64,000 nucleotides of DNA from Pseudomonadota bacterium (GCA_021323675.1 JAJPKP010000086.1:62001-126000), one strand, 5' to 3'; numbered from the stretch's first letter, positions 1 through 11,236 are shown. Notes: generated by a model not told the origin, from the letters alone. Made by a program: numbers and translations.

Positions 1-24
1 AGATCAGCGAATTGTCAAGGCGAG

Positions 25-44
25 CGGAAGGGCGCCGCCTTCCG
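25..44. terminator. hairpin downstream of ispH, terminator-like but without clear U tract
   Basis: CGGAAGG-gcgccg-CCTTCCG perfect 7-bp stem. Confidence 0.3.
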
Positions 45-60
45 TTCCAGCCTCCCGAAC

Positions 61-1002
61 TCAATCCGCGGGCATCGGCAGCGGGAAATGGACGCGCTCC
101 TTGGCCACGCTCAACAGCTCGACCTGCGCGCCGCGGTTTGCGAATGCGCCGATAATTTCCTCGACCAGCCATTCGGGCGACGATGCGCTCGCGGTGAGGC
201 CCAGCGCGCGCACGCCTTCCAGCATCGCCGGTTCCACGTCGGCGATCGAATCGACCAGGAATGCACGGGCGCCGCGCTGGCGGGCGACTTCGACCAAACG
301 GTTGGCGTTGGAACTCTGGCGCGAGCCTACCACCAACACGGCATCGGTCACGCCGACCAACTCCTTGACCGCGTTCTGGCGGTTCTGGGTCGCGTAGCAG
401 ATGTCGTCGGTCTTTGGGGTGAGCAGCGCCGGGAACCGCTCCTTCAGGGTTTCCATGATCTCGCGGGTGTCATCGACACTGAGCGTGGTCTGGGTTACGG
501 CCGCCACTCGCTCGGGATCGGAAATCTGAAGGGCGCGCGCTTCCTCTACGCTGCCGACCAGCACGACCTTTCCGGGCGCAACGCCCAGCGTGCCTTTCAC
601 CTCCTCGTGCCCGGCGTGGCCGACCAGGATCACGGTGCGTCCTTCCTGCGCATAACGCTCGACTTCAAGATGGACTTTTGTGACCAGCGGGCAGGTCGCA
701 TCGATAACGCGCAGCCCTCGCTCCTTCGCGTGATCCCACTCGCTGGGCGCCACGCCATGCGCGCTGAAAATCACGCGCTGTCCCTCGGGCACCTCATCAA
801 GGCTCTCGACGAAAATTGCGCCTTCCTTTTCAAGCGCTTCGAGCACGAAGCGGTTATGCACGATTTGGTGGCGCACGTAGAGCGGCCGGCCGTAGGCACG
901 CAGCGCGCCGCGCACCGCTTCGACCGCGCGATCGACGCCGGCGCAAAAACCGCGCGGCTCCGCAAGGATTATTTTCTCGATCGAAACCTGTTGAGGAGGC
1001 AT
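61..1002 (-). CDS. ispH: 4-hydroxy-3-methylbut-2-enyl diphosphate reductase (IspH/LytB)
   Basis: ILAEPRGFCAGVDRAVEAV, HQIVHNRFVLEALEKEGA, FSAHGV, DATCPLVTKVH, HAGHEEVKGT motifs; ATG at 1002 (MPPQQVSIEK) is more plausible than the longer ORF. Confidence 0.96.
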   Translation of the reverse strand: MPPQQVSIEKIILAEPRGFCAGVDRAVEAVRGALRAYGRPLYVRHQIVHNRFVLEALEKEGAIFVESLDEVPEGQRVIFSAHGVAPSEWDHAKERGLRVIDATCPLVTKVHLEVERYAQEGRTVILVGHAGHEEVKGTLGVAPGKVVLVGSVEEARALQISDPERVAAVTQTTLSVDDTREIMETLKERFPALLTPKTDDICYATQNRQNAVKELVGVTDAVLVVGSRQSSNANRLVEVARQRGARAFLVDSIADVEPAMLEGVRALGLTASASSPEWLVEEIIGAFANRGAQVELLSVAKERVHFPLPMPAD

Positions 1003-1082
1003 GGTCTGAAAATATCCAGCCCTGTCCGGGCGGTCAACTCCGCCTCGGCAACCACCCGATAGCCGAGGCCGTACAGGCTTCC

Positions 1083-2237
1083 TCAATAAGGACGGGCGGC
1101 CTTGCCGATGATCTCGCGGGCGACGAGCAGCTTCATGATTTGCGCGGTGCCGTCGCCGATCTCGAGGCCGATCACATCGCGCATCCGCTGCTGATGCGGC
1201 AGGTCGAGACTGAAGCCCATATGGCCATGAAGCAGAAGGCACTGATGCAGCACGCGCGCGCACAGTTCCGGCGCGAGCCACTTCGCGCCCGCCGAAACCC
1301 AACCATGCGGCTGGCCGCGGTCGCGCAGCCAGAGCGCCTCGTAGCAGAGCAGGCGCGCCGCCCGCAGTTCCACCGCCGCCTCTGCGAGCGGAAACGACAC
1401 CCCCTCGAAGCGGGCGAGCGACCCTCCGAACGCCTGCCGATCGGCCACCCATGCGCAGGTCTCCTCGACGCTCTGCTCGGCAGCGCCGATGCACATCAGG
1501 CCGATCAGGGCGCGGCTGAAGTCAAACCCCTGCATCACCTGGACGAAGCCGGCGCCTTCGGCGCCAATCCGGGCGCCTAACGGCACGCGGACCGAATCGA
1601 AAAACAGGGAGCCGCGCCCGATCGCGCGCGATCCGAGGTCGCGAAAGCGCGTGCGGCTGATTCCGGGCGAATTCAAATCGACATAGAACGCGCTGACGCC
1701 GTGAGCGCCCTGCTCGATCGTGCCGGTTCGCGCCATCACCAGCGCGGTCGCGGCCGACGATGAGAACGAAATCGAGGTCTTCTCGCCATCGATCACGTAA
1801 TGATCGCCATCGCGCCGCGCCTGAAGCTTCACATGCGCGGCATCCGACCCGCCGCTCGGCTCCGTCACGGCGAGCGCCGAGATGACTTCTCCGCGGCAGA
1901 TGGGTGGAAGAAACTGAGCCTTCTGACGATCGTCGCCGTTGCGCGCCACGATCGCGCCGACCAGGGCGGCCAGCAGCAGAACGTAGGCGGCATTGAAGTC
2001 GCCGCGCGCAATTTCTTCGTGCGCAATTCCCAGCGAAACGTAATCGAGCCCGGCGCCCCCGTGACCCGGGTCGGCCATCGGTGCCAGCACCCCCAACTCT
2101 CCGAGCTTTCGCACCAGCGCGGGCGGCAGGTCTTCGTCACGATCGCGCGATTGATAGAGCGGAAGCAATTCGCGCCGGGCGAAATCGCGCAGAGTCGATT
2201 GCAGAAGCTGTTGTTCAGAAGAGAAAGCAAAGTCCAT
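1083..2237 (-). CDS. acyl-CoA dehydrogenase family protein
   Basis: MDFAFSSEQQLLQSTLRDFARREL, ALAVTEPSGGSDAAHVKLQA, C-terminal HGHMGFSLDLPHQQRMRDVIGLEIGDGTAQIMK. Confidence 0.93.
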   Translation of the reverse strand: MDFAFSSEQQLLQSTLRDFARRELLPLYQSRDRDEDLPPALVRKLGELGVLAPMADPGHGGAGLDYVSLGIAHEEIARGDFNAAYVLLLAALVGAIVARNGDDRQKAQFLPPICRGEVISALAVTEPSGGSDAAHVKLQARRDGDHYVIDGEKTSISFSSSAATALVMARTGTIEQGAHGVSAFYVDLNSPGISRTRFRDLGSRAIGRGSLFFDSVRVPLGARIGAEGAGFVQVMQGFDFSRALIGLMCIGAAEQSVEETCAWVADRQAFGGSLARFEGVSFPLAEAAVELRAARLLCYEALWLRDRGQPHGWVSAGAKWLAPELCARVLHQCLLLHGHMGFSLDLPHQQRMRDVIGLEIGDGTAQIMKLLVAREIIGKAARPY

Positions 2238-2248
2238 AAAGTCCCATC

Positions 2249-2668
2249 TCATTCAGAGCCGTTGGCCGGAAGCGTTGAAACCGGCGGCGTCTGGGGAGCC
2301 GACAGCGCGCGAAGCTGCTGCAAGCCCGCCCCGCCCGCCGCGGGATTCGGCACGACGATCGTGCCGGGAGTGTCCGAGCTGACGGCGCCCTGCCGGTAAT
2401 GCTGCGCGATCTGCTTTTTCAGTTCGTCCGACGGCGCCTGCATCGCGAAGCCCTCGCCTCTTATCCATTTGGCGCGATCGTCGTCGCTCATGCCGAGCCA
2501 TATCTGGCTTGCTTGCGCGCTGTCGCCCCGGTTCAAGGCGTTGTAGAGTTGCTGCTGGGGAGTCGGCCCGCGATGGCCGAACGGCCAGCATCCGGCCGAT
2601 CCCGCCACGCATCCGGCCATCACCGCGGCGATCATCAGTTGCGCCCCTCGCCTGCCGTACCACGCCAT
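2249..2668 (-). CDS. putative lipoprotein of unknown function
   Basis: N-terminal signal with lipobox-like GSAGC; stop overlaps the longer start of the downstream acyl-CoA dehydrogenase ORF. Confidence 0.6.
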   Translation of the reverse strand: MAWYGRRGAQLMIAAVMAGCVAGSAGCWPFGHRGPTPQQQLYNALNRGDSAQASQIWLGMSDDDRAKWIRGEGFAMQAPSDELKKQIAQHYRQGAVSSDTPGTIVVPNPAAGGAGLQQLRALSAPQTPPVSTLPANGSE

Positions 2669-2672
2669 CTAC

Positions 2673-3782
2673 TCAAAAGATCACGACGCCACGAATCGAT
2701 TTGCCCGCGTGCATCAGGTCAAACGCCTCGTTGATGCGCTCAAGGGGCATCGTATGCGTGATCAGGTCGTCGATATTGATCTTGCCGTCCATGTACCAGT
2801 CAACGATTTTTGGAACATCGCGGCGCCCGCGCGCCCCGCCGAACGCGGTCCCCTTCCAGGTGCGCCCAGTCACTAGCTGAAACGGGCGGGTGGAGATTTC
2901 CTCGCCCGCTCCCGCCACCCCGATTATGACCGAGGTGCCCCATCCGCGCTGGCAACACTCGAGCGCCTGGCGCATCAGCTTGACGTTGCCGACGCATTCG
3001 AACGAGAAGTCCGCGCCCCCGCGTGTCAAATCGATCAGGTAGGGAACGAGGTCGCCCTTGACTTCCGACGGGTTCACAAAATGAGTCGCGCCGAATTTGC
3101 GCGCGATCTCCGCGCGCGCCGCATTCACGTCGATCGCGACAATCATCCCCGCGCCGGCAAGCCGCGCGCCCTGAATCACGTTGAGCCCGATTCCGCCGAT
3201 TCCGAACACAACCACGCGATCGCCCGGCTGGACCTTCGCCGTGTTTATCACCGCGCCGATCCCGGTTGTAACGCCGCATCCGATGTAACAAATCTTGTCG
3301 AAGGGAGCGTCCTCGCGAACCTTGGCGAGCGCGATCTCCGGCACCACGGTGTAGTTCGCGAAAGTAGAGGTGCCCATGTAGTGATGGATCATCGTGCCCG
3401 ATTGCGAGAAGCGGCTTGTCCCGTCCGGCATCAATCCTTTGCCCTGGGTTTCGCGGATCGCGATGCACAGATTGGTTTTGCCGGAGATGCAGGCCGGACA
3501 GTTGCGGCATTCCGGAATGTAAAGCGGGATAACGTGATCGCCTTTCTTGAGCGTGGTGACGCCGGGACCGGTTTCCACCACTACCCCGGCGCCTTCATGG
3601 CCGAGAATGGCGGGAAAAAGGCCCTCCGGATCCTTGCCCGACAGCGTAAACGCATCGGTGTGGCACACGCCGGTGGCCTTGATCTCGACCAGCGCTTCGC
3701 CCACCCGTGGCCCGTCGAGATCGACCGTGGTGATTTCAAGCGGCGCACCCGCTTTGGTTGCCAATGCTGCCCTGACCTTCAC
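2673..3782 (-). CDS. frmA: S-(hydroxymethyl)glutathione dehydrogenase / class III alcohol dehydrogenase
   Basis: [71 protein letters not shown]; full-length 369 aa. Confidence 0.94.
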   Translation of the reverse strand: MKVRAALATKAGAPLEITTVDLDGPRVGEALVEIKATGVCHTDAFTLSGKDPEGLFPAILGHEGAGVVVETGPGVTTLKKGDHVIPLYIPECRNCPACISGKTNLCIAIRETQGKGLMPDGTSRFSQSGTMIHHYMGTSTFANYTVVPEIALAKVREDAPFDKICYIGCGVTTGIGAVINTAKVQPGDRVVVFGIGGIGLNVIQGARLAGAGMIVAIDVNAARAEIARKFGATHFVNPSEVKGDLVPYLIDLTRGGADFSFECVGNVKLMRQALECCQRGWGTSVIIGVAGAGEEISTRPFQLVTGRTWKGTAFGGARGRRDVPKIVDWYMDGKINIDDLITHTMPLERINEAFDLMHAGKSIRGVVIF

Positions 3783-3799
3783 TGACTTTCTCCGTTTCC

Positions 3800-4678
3800 T
3801 CAGCCGAGCGCGATCAGTCCGTTCCTGATCGCCACCTCATTCCGATCGTTCAAGACCTCAAAGAAGATGCGGTAGCCGTCTTCCGCGTGCTCGCGCGAAA
3901 GAATTCGCAACCTGATCTCCGACGGCATCATCACCATCGCCGCGAACCGCCCCGCGATCCTGCGCACTCGATCCGGATGTCCGTCTGACTCCGCCGCGAT
4001 AATCCCGGAAACCGCAAGCGCGAGCGTTGCGGTCCCATGGAGAATGATCGCCGGCAGACCGGCCTGATGTGCGATGGCGGCGTCGGTGTGAATCGGATTG
4101 AAGATGCGCGCGCATTCCGTGTAAACGTGCGCCAACCCCGCCGCGACTGGAATCGTGAATTCCCTGGGGGGCTGCTTTACCGGGCCGCGCGGCTCGGGAA
4201 CGACCGGAACATCCGCTGCCATGCGCCCCGGACCCTTGACCTCCACGCCGCGATAAATGGACCCGTACCACGATGTACATACGGGTGAGCCGTCCTCGCC
4301 GATGGTTTCAATCCTGGTGAGCTGAAACGCGCCGGGCTTGCGCGGCTCGATTCCCGCGACGATTGCGCGCGAATGCAGGCGCGCGGGAGGCCGGATCGCG
4401 CGATGGATGATCAAGTCGTGCGAGGCATGCACCCCGCGGCGCGCTTCGCCGGACGTCAGGCCCGACCCCTCGAACATCGCGCGCATCGCGGTGATCACCG
4501 CCCATTCGAAGCACACCGGGAACATCGGATGCGCGATAATCCCGGCCGGATCGAGCGTGTTGAAATAGCACGCCAGCTCATCGCCCAACGCTGCGGCATA
4601 CGCCATCGTCCAGCGCGCATCGACCTCGCTGAGCAGCGACTCGCCCGCCGTGCCGACGATCGAGGAATTCAGCGGCAT
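3800..4678 (-). CDS. MaoC-like (hot-dog fold) dehydratase
   Basis: hydratase-like motif [30 protein letters not shown]. Confidence 0.8.
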   Translation of the reverse strand: MPLNSSIVGTAGESLLSEVDARWTMAYAAALGDELACYFNTLDPAGIIAHPMFPVCFEWAVITAMRAMFEGSGLTSGEARRGVHASHDLIIHRAIRPPARLHSRAIVAGIEPRKPGAFQLTRIETIGEDGSPVCTSWYGSIYRGVEVKGPGRMAADVPVVPEPRGPVKQPPREFTIPVAAGLAHVYTECARIFNPIHTDAAIAHQAGLPAIILHGTATLALAVSGIIAAESDGHPDRVRRIAGRFAAMVMMPSEIRLRILSREHAEDGYRIFFEVLNDRNEVAIRNGLIALG

Positions 4679-4747
4679 GCTTCATTTCTACTTTCGGCGA
4701 CGCGGCATTGTCCAATCATGCGGGTGAGACCCGAGCTCGCACCGTGC

Positions 4748-5908
4748 TCAGCGTCCGGCCGGGCTGAATTCGCCGAGGTCGCGATTCATGAAGATTTCGT
4801 CGGTCACGGGATGAGGCTTGCCAATCTCGAACTTCACCGGACGGTCGCCCTTCATCTCGAGCTTGTAGTCGTAGCGGGTAAAATGATCGACCTCGAATGG
4901 AAGCCCGTTGCAGAACAGCGGCTGCGGTGCGTCGCAAATCTGGAAATGAAGATGCGGCTCGGTCGAGTTGCCGGAATTTCCGAGCTTGCCGAGAAGCTGG
5001 CCGCGCTTGACCGTGTCGCCCACTTTGACCGCAACCGTGCCGGGAATCATATGAGCGTAGAACGCGTACCTGCCCTCACCGAGATCCTCGACCACGTAGT
5101 TGCCGCCAATCGTCTCGAGCGTGATCGGGACGGCCATCTTCGCTGAACCCGGCGTGTTTTCGGGGATACCATCCTTCACCGCGATCACGCGCCCGTCCGC
5201 GACGGCGAGAATGCCGGCGCCATAGCAGTGATAGCCGCGGTTGTCCGACTCCGCGCCGCTGTACGAATTGCCATCCGCACCGAGTTGAATCCAGTCAACC
5301 GCGAAGCGTTCGGGAAGGCCCAGATGGTTGCCCAGGGCGACTATCGTCCGGCGATGAATCGAATCGTTGGCGGGGCCGTTGGGAGTCCACCAGTTCCCGC
5401 CGCGAAGCGGGGCGCCGATGACGATCGGCTTCGCCTGGGACGTTCGCATCGCGACCGTCACGGTTTGGCGTGAGCCGGGTTTTTCCTCCGCCTCGATGAC
5501 CAGCGAATTCCGCCACTCGCGCATCTTCCAATCGTCGAGGAAGAGAAAAATCACTCCCGACTCGCCCGGCTTCAACACCGGATCCTGCGCGGTGAGATAC
5601 TTGCCCGCGATACTGCTGAACATCCCTTTGAGCTGATCCCGGGAAAACGAGACCGGAACGCTGGTCGCGCCGGCGCCCTGCCCTGTCGAACCAAGCTCCA
5701 GTGAATCGATCCGGATGGTGCTCTCGGTGAAGTTCGCGAGCAGCAATTCGTAGGCGACTTGCGCTTTCCCGTCTCCCGAAAACACCTCCGGCGTTCCCGG
5801 ACTGGGCAGCATCAGCAGCTTGAGCGGCATCGATTCCTGCGCGCGCGGCGCGGCCGACCCCGCAAGCGTGGCCGCGATGAGCGCCAGGATGGCTGCGAGG
5901 CGCTTCAA
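4748..5908 (-). CDS. M23 family metallopeptidase domain protein, secreted
   Basis: signal peptide; YAFYAHMIPGTVAVKVGDTVKRGQLLGKLGNSGNSTEPHLHFQICD. Confidence 0.88.
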   Translation of the reverse strand: MKRLAAILALIAATLAGSAAPRAQESMPLKLLMLPSPGTPEVFSGDGKAQVAYELLLANFTESTIRIDSLELGSTGQGAGATSVPVSFSRDQLKGMFSSIAGKYLTAQDPVLKPGESGVIFLFLDDWKMREWRNSLVIEAEEKPGSRQTVTVAMRTSQAKPIVIGAPLRGGNWWTPNGPANDSIHRRTIVALGNHLGLPERFAVDWIQLGADGNSYSGAESDNRGYHCYGAGILAVADGRVIAVKDGIPENTPGSAKMAVPITLETIGGNYVVEDLGEGRYAFYAHMIPGTVAVKVGDTVKRGQLLGKLGNSGNSTEPHLHFQICDAPQPLFCNGLPFEVDHFTRYDYKLEMKGDRPVKFEIGKPHPVTDEIFMNRDLGEFSPAGR

Positions 5909-6702
5909 GGATGCGCCTCCACGAAATCGATCACCGCCCGGTTGAAGTCGCGCGGATGCTCAGTGAAAAAGAGATGCGCGCCCGGGAGCTCCTTCAGGAT
6001 CGCGCCCGGAATTCGCGATGCGATCAGTTTCGAATTTTCGGGCGGCACCAGGATGTCGTCGCGTCCCGTCATTACCATCGTCGGCACGCGAACCGAGCCC
6101 AGCCGCGCGCTCGCATCGAAGCCAATCACGGCCTGCAGTTGCCGCTGGTATGCGAACGGCGGAATCAGGAATTGCGCGCGCACTTTTTCGTGCCGCTCGA
6201 TGATCTCGCGGCGGTTCGCGATCGCGTCTTCAGTAAAGCTCGACCGAATTTGCAGCTTGCGCTGTTCCGGATTGGCCCGCTCGCCGGCGACCAGCGCCTC
6301 GATCACGGGCGGCGGCGCGCTGATCGCTTCCTTGCCGCCGAAATGAGTGCATCCGAGGATCAGGCAGCTCAGGCGATCCTGATGAGCGAGCGCGATCTCC
6401 TGCGCGATCATTCCGCCCATCGAGATTCCGAGCAGCGCCGCGCGCTCGATGCCGAGCGCATCCATGAGGCCGGCCGTGTCCTGCGCCATCTGTGCTATCG
6501 AATACGGCGCATCGGGCTTGTCCGTGCGCCCCGCGCCGCGATTGTCGAACACGAGCACACGGAAACGCCGCGCGAACTCAGGGGTCTGTTCGTACCATGC
6601 CGTCAGATTCGAGCCGAGCCCGCGAATCATCACCAACGTCCGCGGACCGCCGCCGTGAATCTCGTAGTAGATCTCGATGTCGCCGACGCGTTGCCTGGGC
6701 AT
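5905..6702 (-). CDS. alpha/beta hydrolase
   Basis: nucleophile elbow GISMGGM; VFDNRGAGRTDKP; PGAHLFFTEHP. Confidence 0.9.
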   Translation of the reverse strand: MPRQRVGDIEIYYEIHGGGPRTLVMIRGLGSNLTAWYEQTPEFARRFRVLVFDNRGAGRTDKPDAPYSIAQMAQDTAGLMDALGIERAALLGISMGGMIAQEIALAHQDRLSCLILGCTHFGGKEAISAPPPVIEALVAGERANPEQRKLQIRSSFTEDAIANRREIIERHEKVRAQFLIPPFAYQRQLQAVIGFDASARLGSVRVPTMVMTGRDDILVPPENSKLIASRIPGAILKELPGAHLFFTEHPRDFNRAVIDFVEAHP

Positions 6703-6808
6703 GGGTCGAGAATCTAGCGCCGCGGCCCGCTGCGATCCAATCGTAAAATCCGTTTGCCCTTTTTGTTGTATTGATGCGATTAAGGCCTTCGGAGCGCTGA
6801 GGACTGCT

Positions 6809-8740
6809 ATGGAATCGAACGAGCTTCACGAGATCGTAATCGAACGCAACCTTCTCATCGAGCTGAGCGATGGCGCCACGCTGTCGGCTGACCTTTATCG
6901 GCCGGCGAGCAAGGGCCCTTTTCCCGCGTTGATCAGCTTCTACCCCTACCACAAGGACGATTTCGTCGGCGCGATGAACGAAGAGCCGCGCCGCTACTTC
7001 GCCGCCCGCGGCTATGCGCATCTCCTGGTGGACTTTCGCGGTCTGGGCGGCTCGAGCGGCGTCGCGTGGCCCGCGATGGATCGAGCCGAAGGACGCGACG
7101 GCGCCGAGGCGGTCGAATGGATCGCGCGCCAGCCGTGGTGCGACGGCAATGTCGGGATGTGGGGACTGTCGTACGGAGGGATCTCGTCGCTCAAGGTTGG
7201 CGCCGAAAACCCGCCCCATCTGCGCGCGATCGTACCGATCCAGGGCAGCGCCGACATCTATCAGGATTACCTCTACCCGGGCGGATGCGCGACGTGCCTC
7301 GGCGGCTACGGCGCGTGGGGATCGTTCATGCTTGCGATGAACCTGGTGCCGCCGACCAACGCCGATCACGAAGGCCGCTGGCAGACCGTCTGGAAGGAAC
7401 GCCTCGAAGCGAGCGAGCCTTACGTATTCCCCTGGCCGGACCATCCGGCGCACGACGAATACTGGCGGGCGAAAGCCGTGGACCCAGCGAAGATCAAAGT
7501 TCCCACCTTCATCATAGGCGGATGGCGCGACATCTTTCCGGAGGCGATGACCTCGGTCTTTGCGCGCCTGAAGTGCCCGAAGAAGCTCTGGATGGGCCCG
7601 TGGATGCATACGCTGCCCGGGCTGGCGCCTTACGAACCGCTCGACTACCTGCACGAGATGAAGCGATGGTTCGATCACTGGCTGCGCGGGGAAAAGAACG
7701 GAGTCGCGGATGAAGCGCCGGTGTTGATCAACGTGCAGCGCGCAAACATCTGGAAGCACGAACGCGAATGGCCGATAGCGCGGGCCACCCTTCGCGCAAT
7801 GTACTTCGGCACCGCCGGCACGCTCGGCGATGCCCCGGCGCGCGAGGAACAGGGCGAAGCCTACGCCGCGAATCCAACCGTCGGCATCGCGGCCGGACTA
7901 TGGGACCCGATGGGCCTCGGCGTGGGGATGCCGCTCGAACAAAGCGAAGACGATCTGAATTCGCTGACCTACACTTCGGAGCCGCTGACCGAAGATTTGG
8001 AAATCTCCGGCGCTCCGCAGGCCACAGTATTCGCGGAAGTCACCAACGGCGACGACGTGAACATCGTCGTCAAGCTGTGCGACGTTGACCCCGATACGGA
8101 AACCTCATCCCTGATCACCACCGGATGGCTGCGTGCGGCGTGCCGCAACTCGGCGGACAAGATCGAGCCGGTTCCGAAGGGCGAGGTTTTGGAATTTCGC
8201 GTAGCGCTCTGGTCAACCTCGTACCAGGTGCCGAAAGGACATCGGCTGCGCGCAAGCGTCTCGTGCGCGGATTTTCCGCGGTTGTGGCCCACGCGGACAA
8301 ACCCTGAAATCCGGCTGTTCTTCGGCGGCAAGCGGGCAAGCGCGATCCAGTTGCCGATCGTGCCCCCTCATTCCACGCCAATCGATCCGCTAAAGCTGCG
8401 CCGCCCCGCCCCGCCGCCTCCATCGCCCCTCAGGCCCGTATGGAAAATCGAGCGGGATCTGGTGGCGGGCGAAGTTGCGGTTGCCACCGGCGAGAAAAAC
8501 GGCTTTCCGCTGCCGCAGGGCGGACACATCGAGGTTGACCACATCGCCACCGCGCGCGTGGCAAAATCGCGTCCCGAAGGCGCCAGCGTCGCGGGCAACA
8601 CGAAGATTCACGTCAACGCCCCTACGATAGGCGATATCGAGGTGGCGACCACGAGCCTTATCTCGCGCGACAGCATGACGCTCTCGGCGCGAATCACGCG
8701 CAACGGCACGGTGATCTTCGAAAAGCGCTGGAACAAGTGA
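6809..8740 (+). CDS. CocE/NonD family hydrolase (X-Pro dipeptidyl-peptidase-like)
   Basis: LSDGATLSADLYRP, DFRGLGGSSG, MWGLSYGGISSLKVGA, C-terminal jelly-roll; ATG 6809. Confidence 0.9.
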   Translation: MESNELHEIVIERNLLIELSDGATLSADLYRPASKGPFPALISFYPYHKDDFVGAMNEEPRRYFAARGYAHLLVDFRGLGGSSGVAWPAMDRAEGRDGAEAVEWIARQPWCDGNVGMWGLSYGGISSLKVGAENPPHLRAIVPIQGSADIYQDYLYPGGCATCLGGYGAWGSFMLAMNLVPPTNADHEGRWQTVWKERLEASEPYVFPWPDHPAHDEYWRAKAVDPAKIKVPTFIIGGWRDIFPEAMTSVFARLKCPKKLWMGPWMHTLPGLAPYEPLDYLHEMKRWFDHWLRGEKNGVADEAPVLINVQRANIWKHEREWPIARATLRAMYFGTAGTLGDAPAREEQGEAYAANPTVGIAAGLWDPMGLGVGMPLEQSEDDLNSLTYTSEPLTEDLEISGAPQATVFAEVTNGDDVNIVVKLCDVDPDTETSSLITTGWLRAACRNSADKIEPVPKGEVLEFRVALWSTSYQVPKGHRLRASVSCADFPRLWPTRTNPEIRLFFGGKRASAIQLPIVPPHSTPIDPLKLRRPAPPPPSPLRPVWKIERDLVAGEVAVATGEKNGFPLPQGGHIEVDHIATARVAKSRPEGASVAGNTKIHVNAPTIGDIEVATTSLISRDSMTLSARITRNGTVIFEKRWNK

Positions 8741-8819
8741 AGAAGATGGCCGCGGGCTTTTCGGCCGAAGCGGCACTTGTGACGCAACGCGCGATCGCGT
8801 ATGCCCCAAAGACGGGTGA

Positions 8820-9689
8820 ATGGAAATGCTGGTGATCGGCACGGTCGGAGAGATCTGGCGCTACCCCGTCAAATCGATGGCGGGAGAGCGAATTGCTTCG
8901 TGCGCTGTGGGAACGCTCGGAATACCGGGCGACCGTGGATGGGCGATACGCGACGAAAAGGCCGGCGAGATTCGCGGCGCAAAAAAAATACCGCAGCTCA
9001 TGCGCTGCAGCGCTCACTATGTCGCCGAACCCGATGGATCCTCCACACCGGCCGCCGAAATTACCTTTCCTGACGGTTCGAAGACCCGCGCCGGCGACAA
9101 GCAGACCGAGGCGCGCCTGTCGGAGTTGATCGGGAGACCGGTAACTCTGTGGCCGATTCAGCCGCCGGACCGGCGCGACTTCTACCGGCGATCCGCGCCT
9201 GATAATCCGGATATGCTTGTCGAGCTGCGCGAGATCTTCGGCCGGCGCGATGACGAACCGTTGCCTGATATGGGGATGTTTCCCGCGGAGATCCTCGAGT
9301 TCACTTCGCCGCTCGGCACCTACTTCGATGTCTGTCCGATTCATCTCCTGACAACCGCGTCGTTGGCGGAGCTGTCGCGTATCAATCCCGGCGCAAACTT
9401 CGACGTGCGCCGCTTTCGTCCCAATTTTCTGGTCAACACCAACGACAAGGTCACCGGCTTTCAGGAAACGGCCTGGAGCGGCCGGACGCTTCGAATCGGC
9501 GAAGCGCGAATAAAGATCGATATGCCGACCGTGCGATGCGTGATGCCGACCCTCGAGCAGCCGGAACTGCCCAAGGATCCGTCGGTGCTGCGGACCATCG
9601 TGAAGCACGCCGAGCAAAATGTCGGCCTGTACGCGTCGGTCGCGCGGCCGGGTCGCGTAAGGGTCGGCGACGAAGTCGCGCTGGAATAG
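8820..9689 (+). CDS. MOSC domain-containing protein
   Basis: IWRYPVKSMAGERIASCAVGTLGIPGDRGWAI; FRPNFLV...; MPTVRCVMPTLEQ. Confidence 0.88.
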   Translation: MEMLVIGTVGEIWRYPVKSMAGERIASCAVGTLGIPGDRGWAIRDEKAGEIRGAKKIPQLMRCSAHYVAEPDGSSTPAAEITFPDGSKTRAGDKQTEARLSELIGRPVTLWPIQPPDRRDFYRRSAPDNPDMLVELREIFGRRDDEPLPDMGMFPAEILEFTSPLGTYFDVCPIHLLTTASLAELSRINPGANFDVRRFRPNFLVNTNDKVTGFQETAWSGRTLRIGEARIKIDMPTVRCVMPTLEQPELPKDPSVLRTIVKHAEQNVGLYASVARPGRVRVGDEVALE

Positions 9690-9735
9690 AGGCCCGGGCG
9701 GAAACAGGAAGCCCGCTTCGCAATCCAGGTCGCCC

Positions 9736-10377
9736 CTATTTTTTCGCGCGCTTTTCGCGCGGTGTTTGTGGTCTCGCCGCGTCCTTGCGCGCTGACTTGA
9801 GACCCGCAACAAAGACGTCTATCAGCCAGGCGAAGCTCTCGTCGATGCTTACCGGGATGCCGAAGGCGCGCGCCGCTTCGAGCGACGAAAAGCCATGCAC
9901 GATCGAGCGCATCGCGCGAAGCGCGTGCAATGACTCGCGCCGATCGAGCCCATACCCTGCGAGAATTTTGAAACAAACGTCCAAAATCCTCTCGGACAAG
10001 GCGTTGCGCTCCCGATCTTCAGGGCCGGCGGCGAGCGTCTCGGCGTAGATGCCGGGATGGCGGCGCGCGAAGCTTCGATACGCGTCGGCCAGCGCCCGCA
10101 CGGCGTCGTCGCGCGATTTGCCGATCGCGGCATTCGACAACGAGTCGCCGAGCTCGCGCAACGCGAGCATCCCGAGCTCGCGCCTCAGCGCCGCCATCCC
10201 CGCAACATGGTTGAACAATGACGGCGGCTTGATCTTCAGGCGAGCGGCGAGCGCCGCCAGGGTGAGCGCGGCCATACCCTTGCGATCCGCGATTTCGGCG
10301 GCCGCGGCCACCACCTCCTCGCGCGTGAGGCCCACTTTTGGCCTACCGCCCCGCTTTGAAAAATCCGACGATCTCAT
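9736..10377 (-). CDS. TetR/AcrR family transcriptional regulator
   Basis: N-terminal HTH VGLTREEVVAAAAEIADRKGMAALTLAALAARLKIKPPSLFNHVAG; overlaps end of upstream hydrolase gene. Confidence 0.9.
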   Translation of the reverse strand: MRSSDFSKRGGRPKVGLTREEVVAAAAEIADRKGMAALTLAALAARLKIKPPSLFNHVAGMAALRRELGMLALRELGDSLSNAAIGKSRDDAVRALADAYRSFARRHPGIYAETLAAGPEDRERNALSERILDVCFKILAGYGLDRRESLHALRAMRSIVHGFSSLEAARAFGIPVSIDESFAWLIDVFVAGLKSARKDAARPQTPREKRAKK

Positions 10378-11236
10378 TCGCTACCATCTCCGGCTGCTCG
10401 ACATGCGGATAGTGCCCCGCGCCGGGAACCATTACCACCCGCCCATGCAGCCGATCGGCAACCCGTCCCGCTTCCGCTTTCGGATCGGAAAAGTCGGGAT
10501 CGGCGCCGCCCATGATGACGAGCGCTGGCGCATGCACCTCGCCGATACGCGCCTCGCAAGGAGCCTTGGACGCCCAGAGCATCGCCTTTAGCGCCTCGAA
10601 GCGGCCCGGTTCCTTCAGGCTGGCTTCGAGAGTATCGCGATACTCGGCCAGGTCGGCGGGTGGCGCCGCCTTGTAGAGCGAGCCGTAGTACGCCGACCAG
10701 AACCAGGGTCCCCACGGGCGATGCATCGCGGTCCACAGGACGGCGCGCAGCCAGGGCGACATCGGCGCATCCAGAACGAAAGGATCGATCAACACGATCG
10801 CGCGGATCTGCTCCGGCATCTCGGCTGCCGCCCAAACGGCGGATGCGCCCGCGGCGGAATTTCCAACCACGTAAGCCTGCTGGACACCGAGGCTTTGTAT
10901 GAGCGCGACGATATCGGAGCCGACCGCCGCCGCCGAATAGTCATCGAAGCTGACGCCGGATTCGCCCATCCCGCGCGGATCCATGGACACCACACGGTAC
11001 CCGGCGCGCATCAGCAGAGGGCCAGGAAACCGATACTCGGCGGCGGTATCGCCGATGCCGGGAACGCAGATGACGGCCGGGCCGCTGCCGCCGCTGTCGA
11101 AGTAAGCGATCCGGCCGCCGGGGCGGTCGAGAAATTTCGGGTTGGCCGCGCCGGCGGGCGGGACGAAGGCGGCGAGAGACAGCAACGCCGGCGCGATCAA
11201 GCTCGTGGCCTGAAGTGTTCTATTCATCATAGACAT
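10343..11236 (-). CDS. alpha/beta hydrolase, secreted
   Basis: signal peptide, MDPRGMGESG, VGNSAAGASAVW, PGAGHYPHVEQPE. Confidence 0.88.
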   Translation of the reverse strand: MSMMNRTLQATSLIAPALLSLAAFVPPAGAANPKFLDRPGGRIAYFDSGGSGPAVICVPGIGDTAAEYRFPGPLLMRAGYRVVSMDPRGMGESGVSFDDYSAAAVGSDIVALIQSLGVQQAYVVGNSAAGASAVWAAAEMPEQIRAIVLIDPFVLDAPMSPWLRAVLWTAMHRPWGPWFWSAYYGSLYKAAPPADLAEYRDTLEASLKEPGRFEALKAMLWASKAPCEARIGEVHAPALVIMGGADPDFSDPKAEAGRVADRLHGRVVMVPGAGHYPHVEQPEMVANEIVGFFKAGR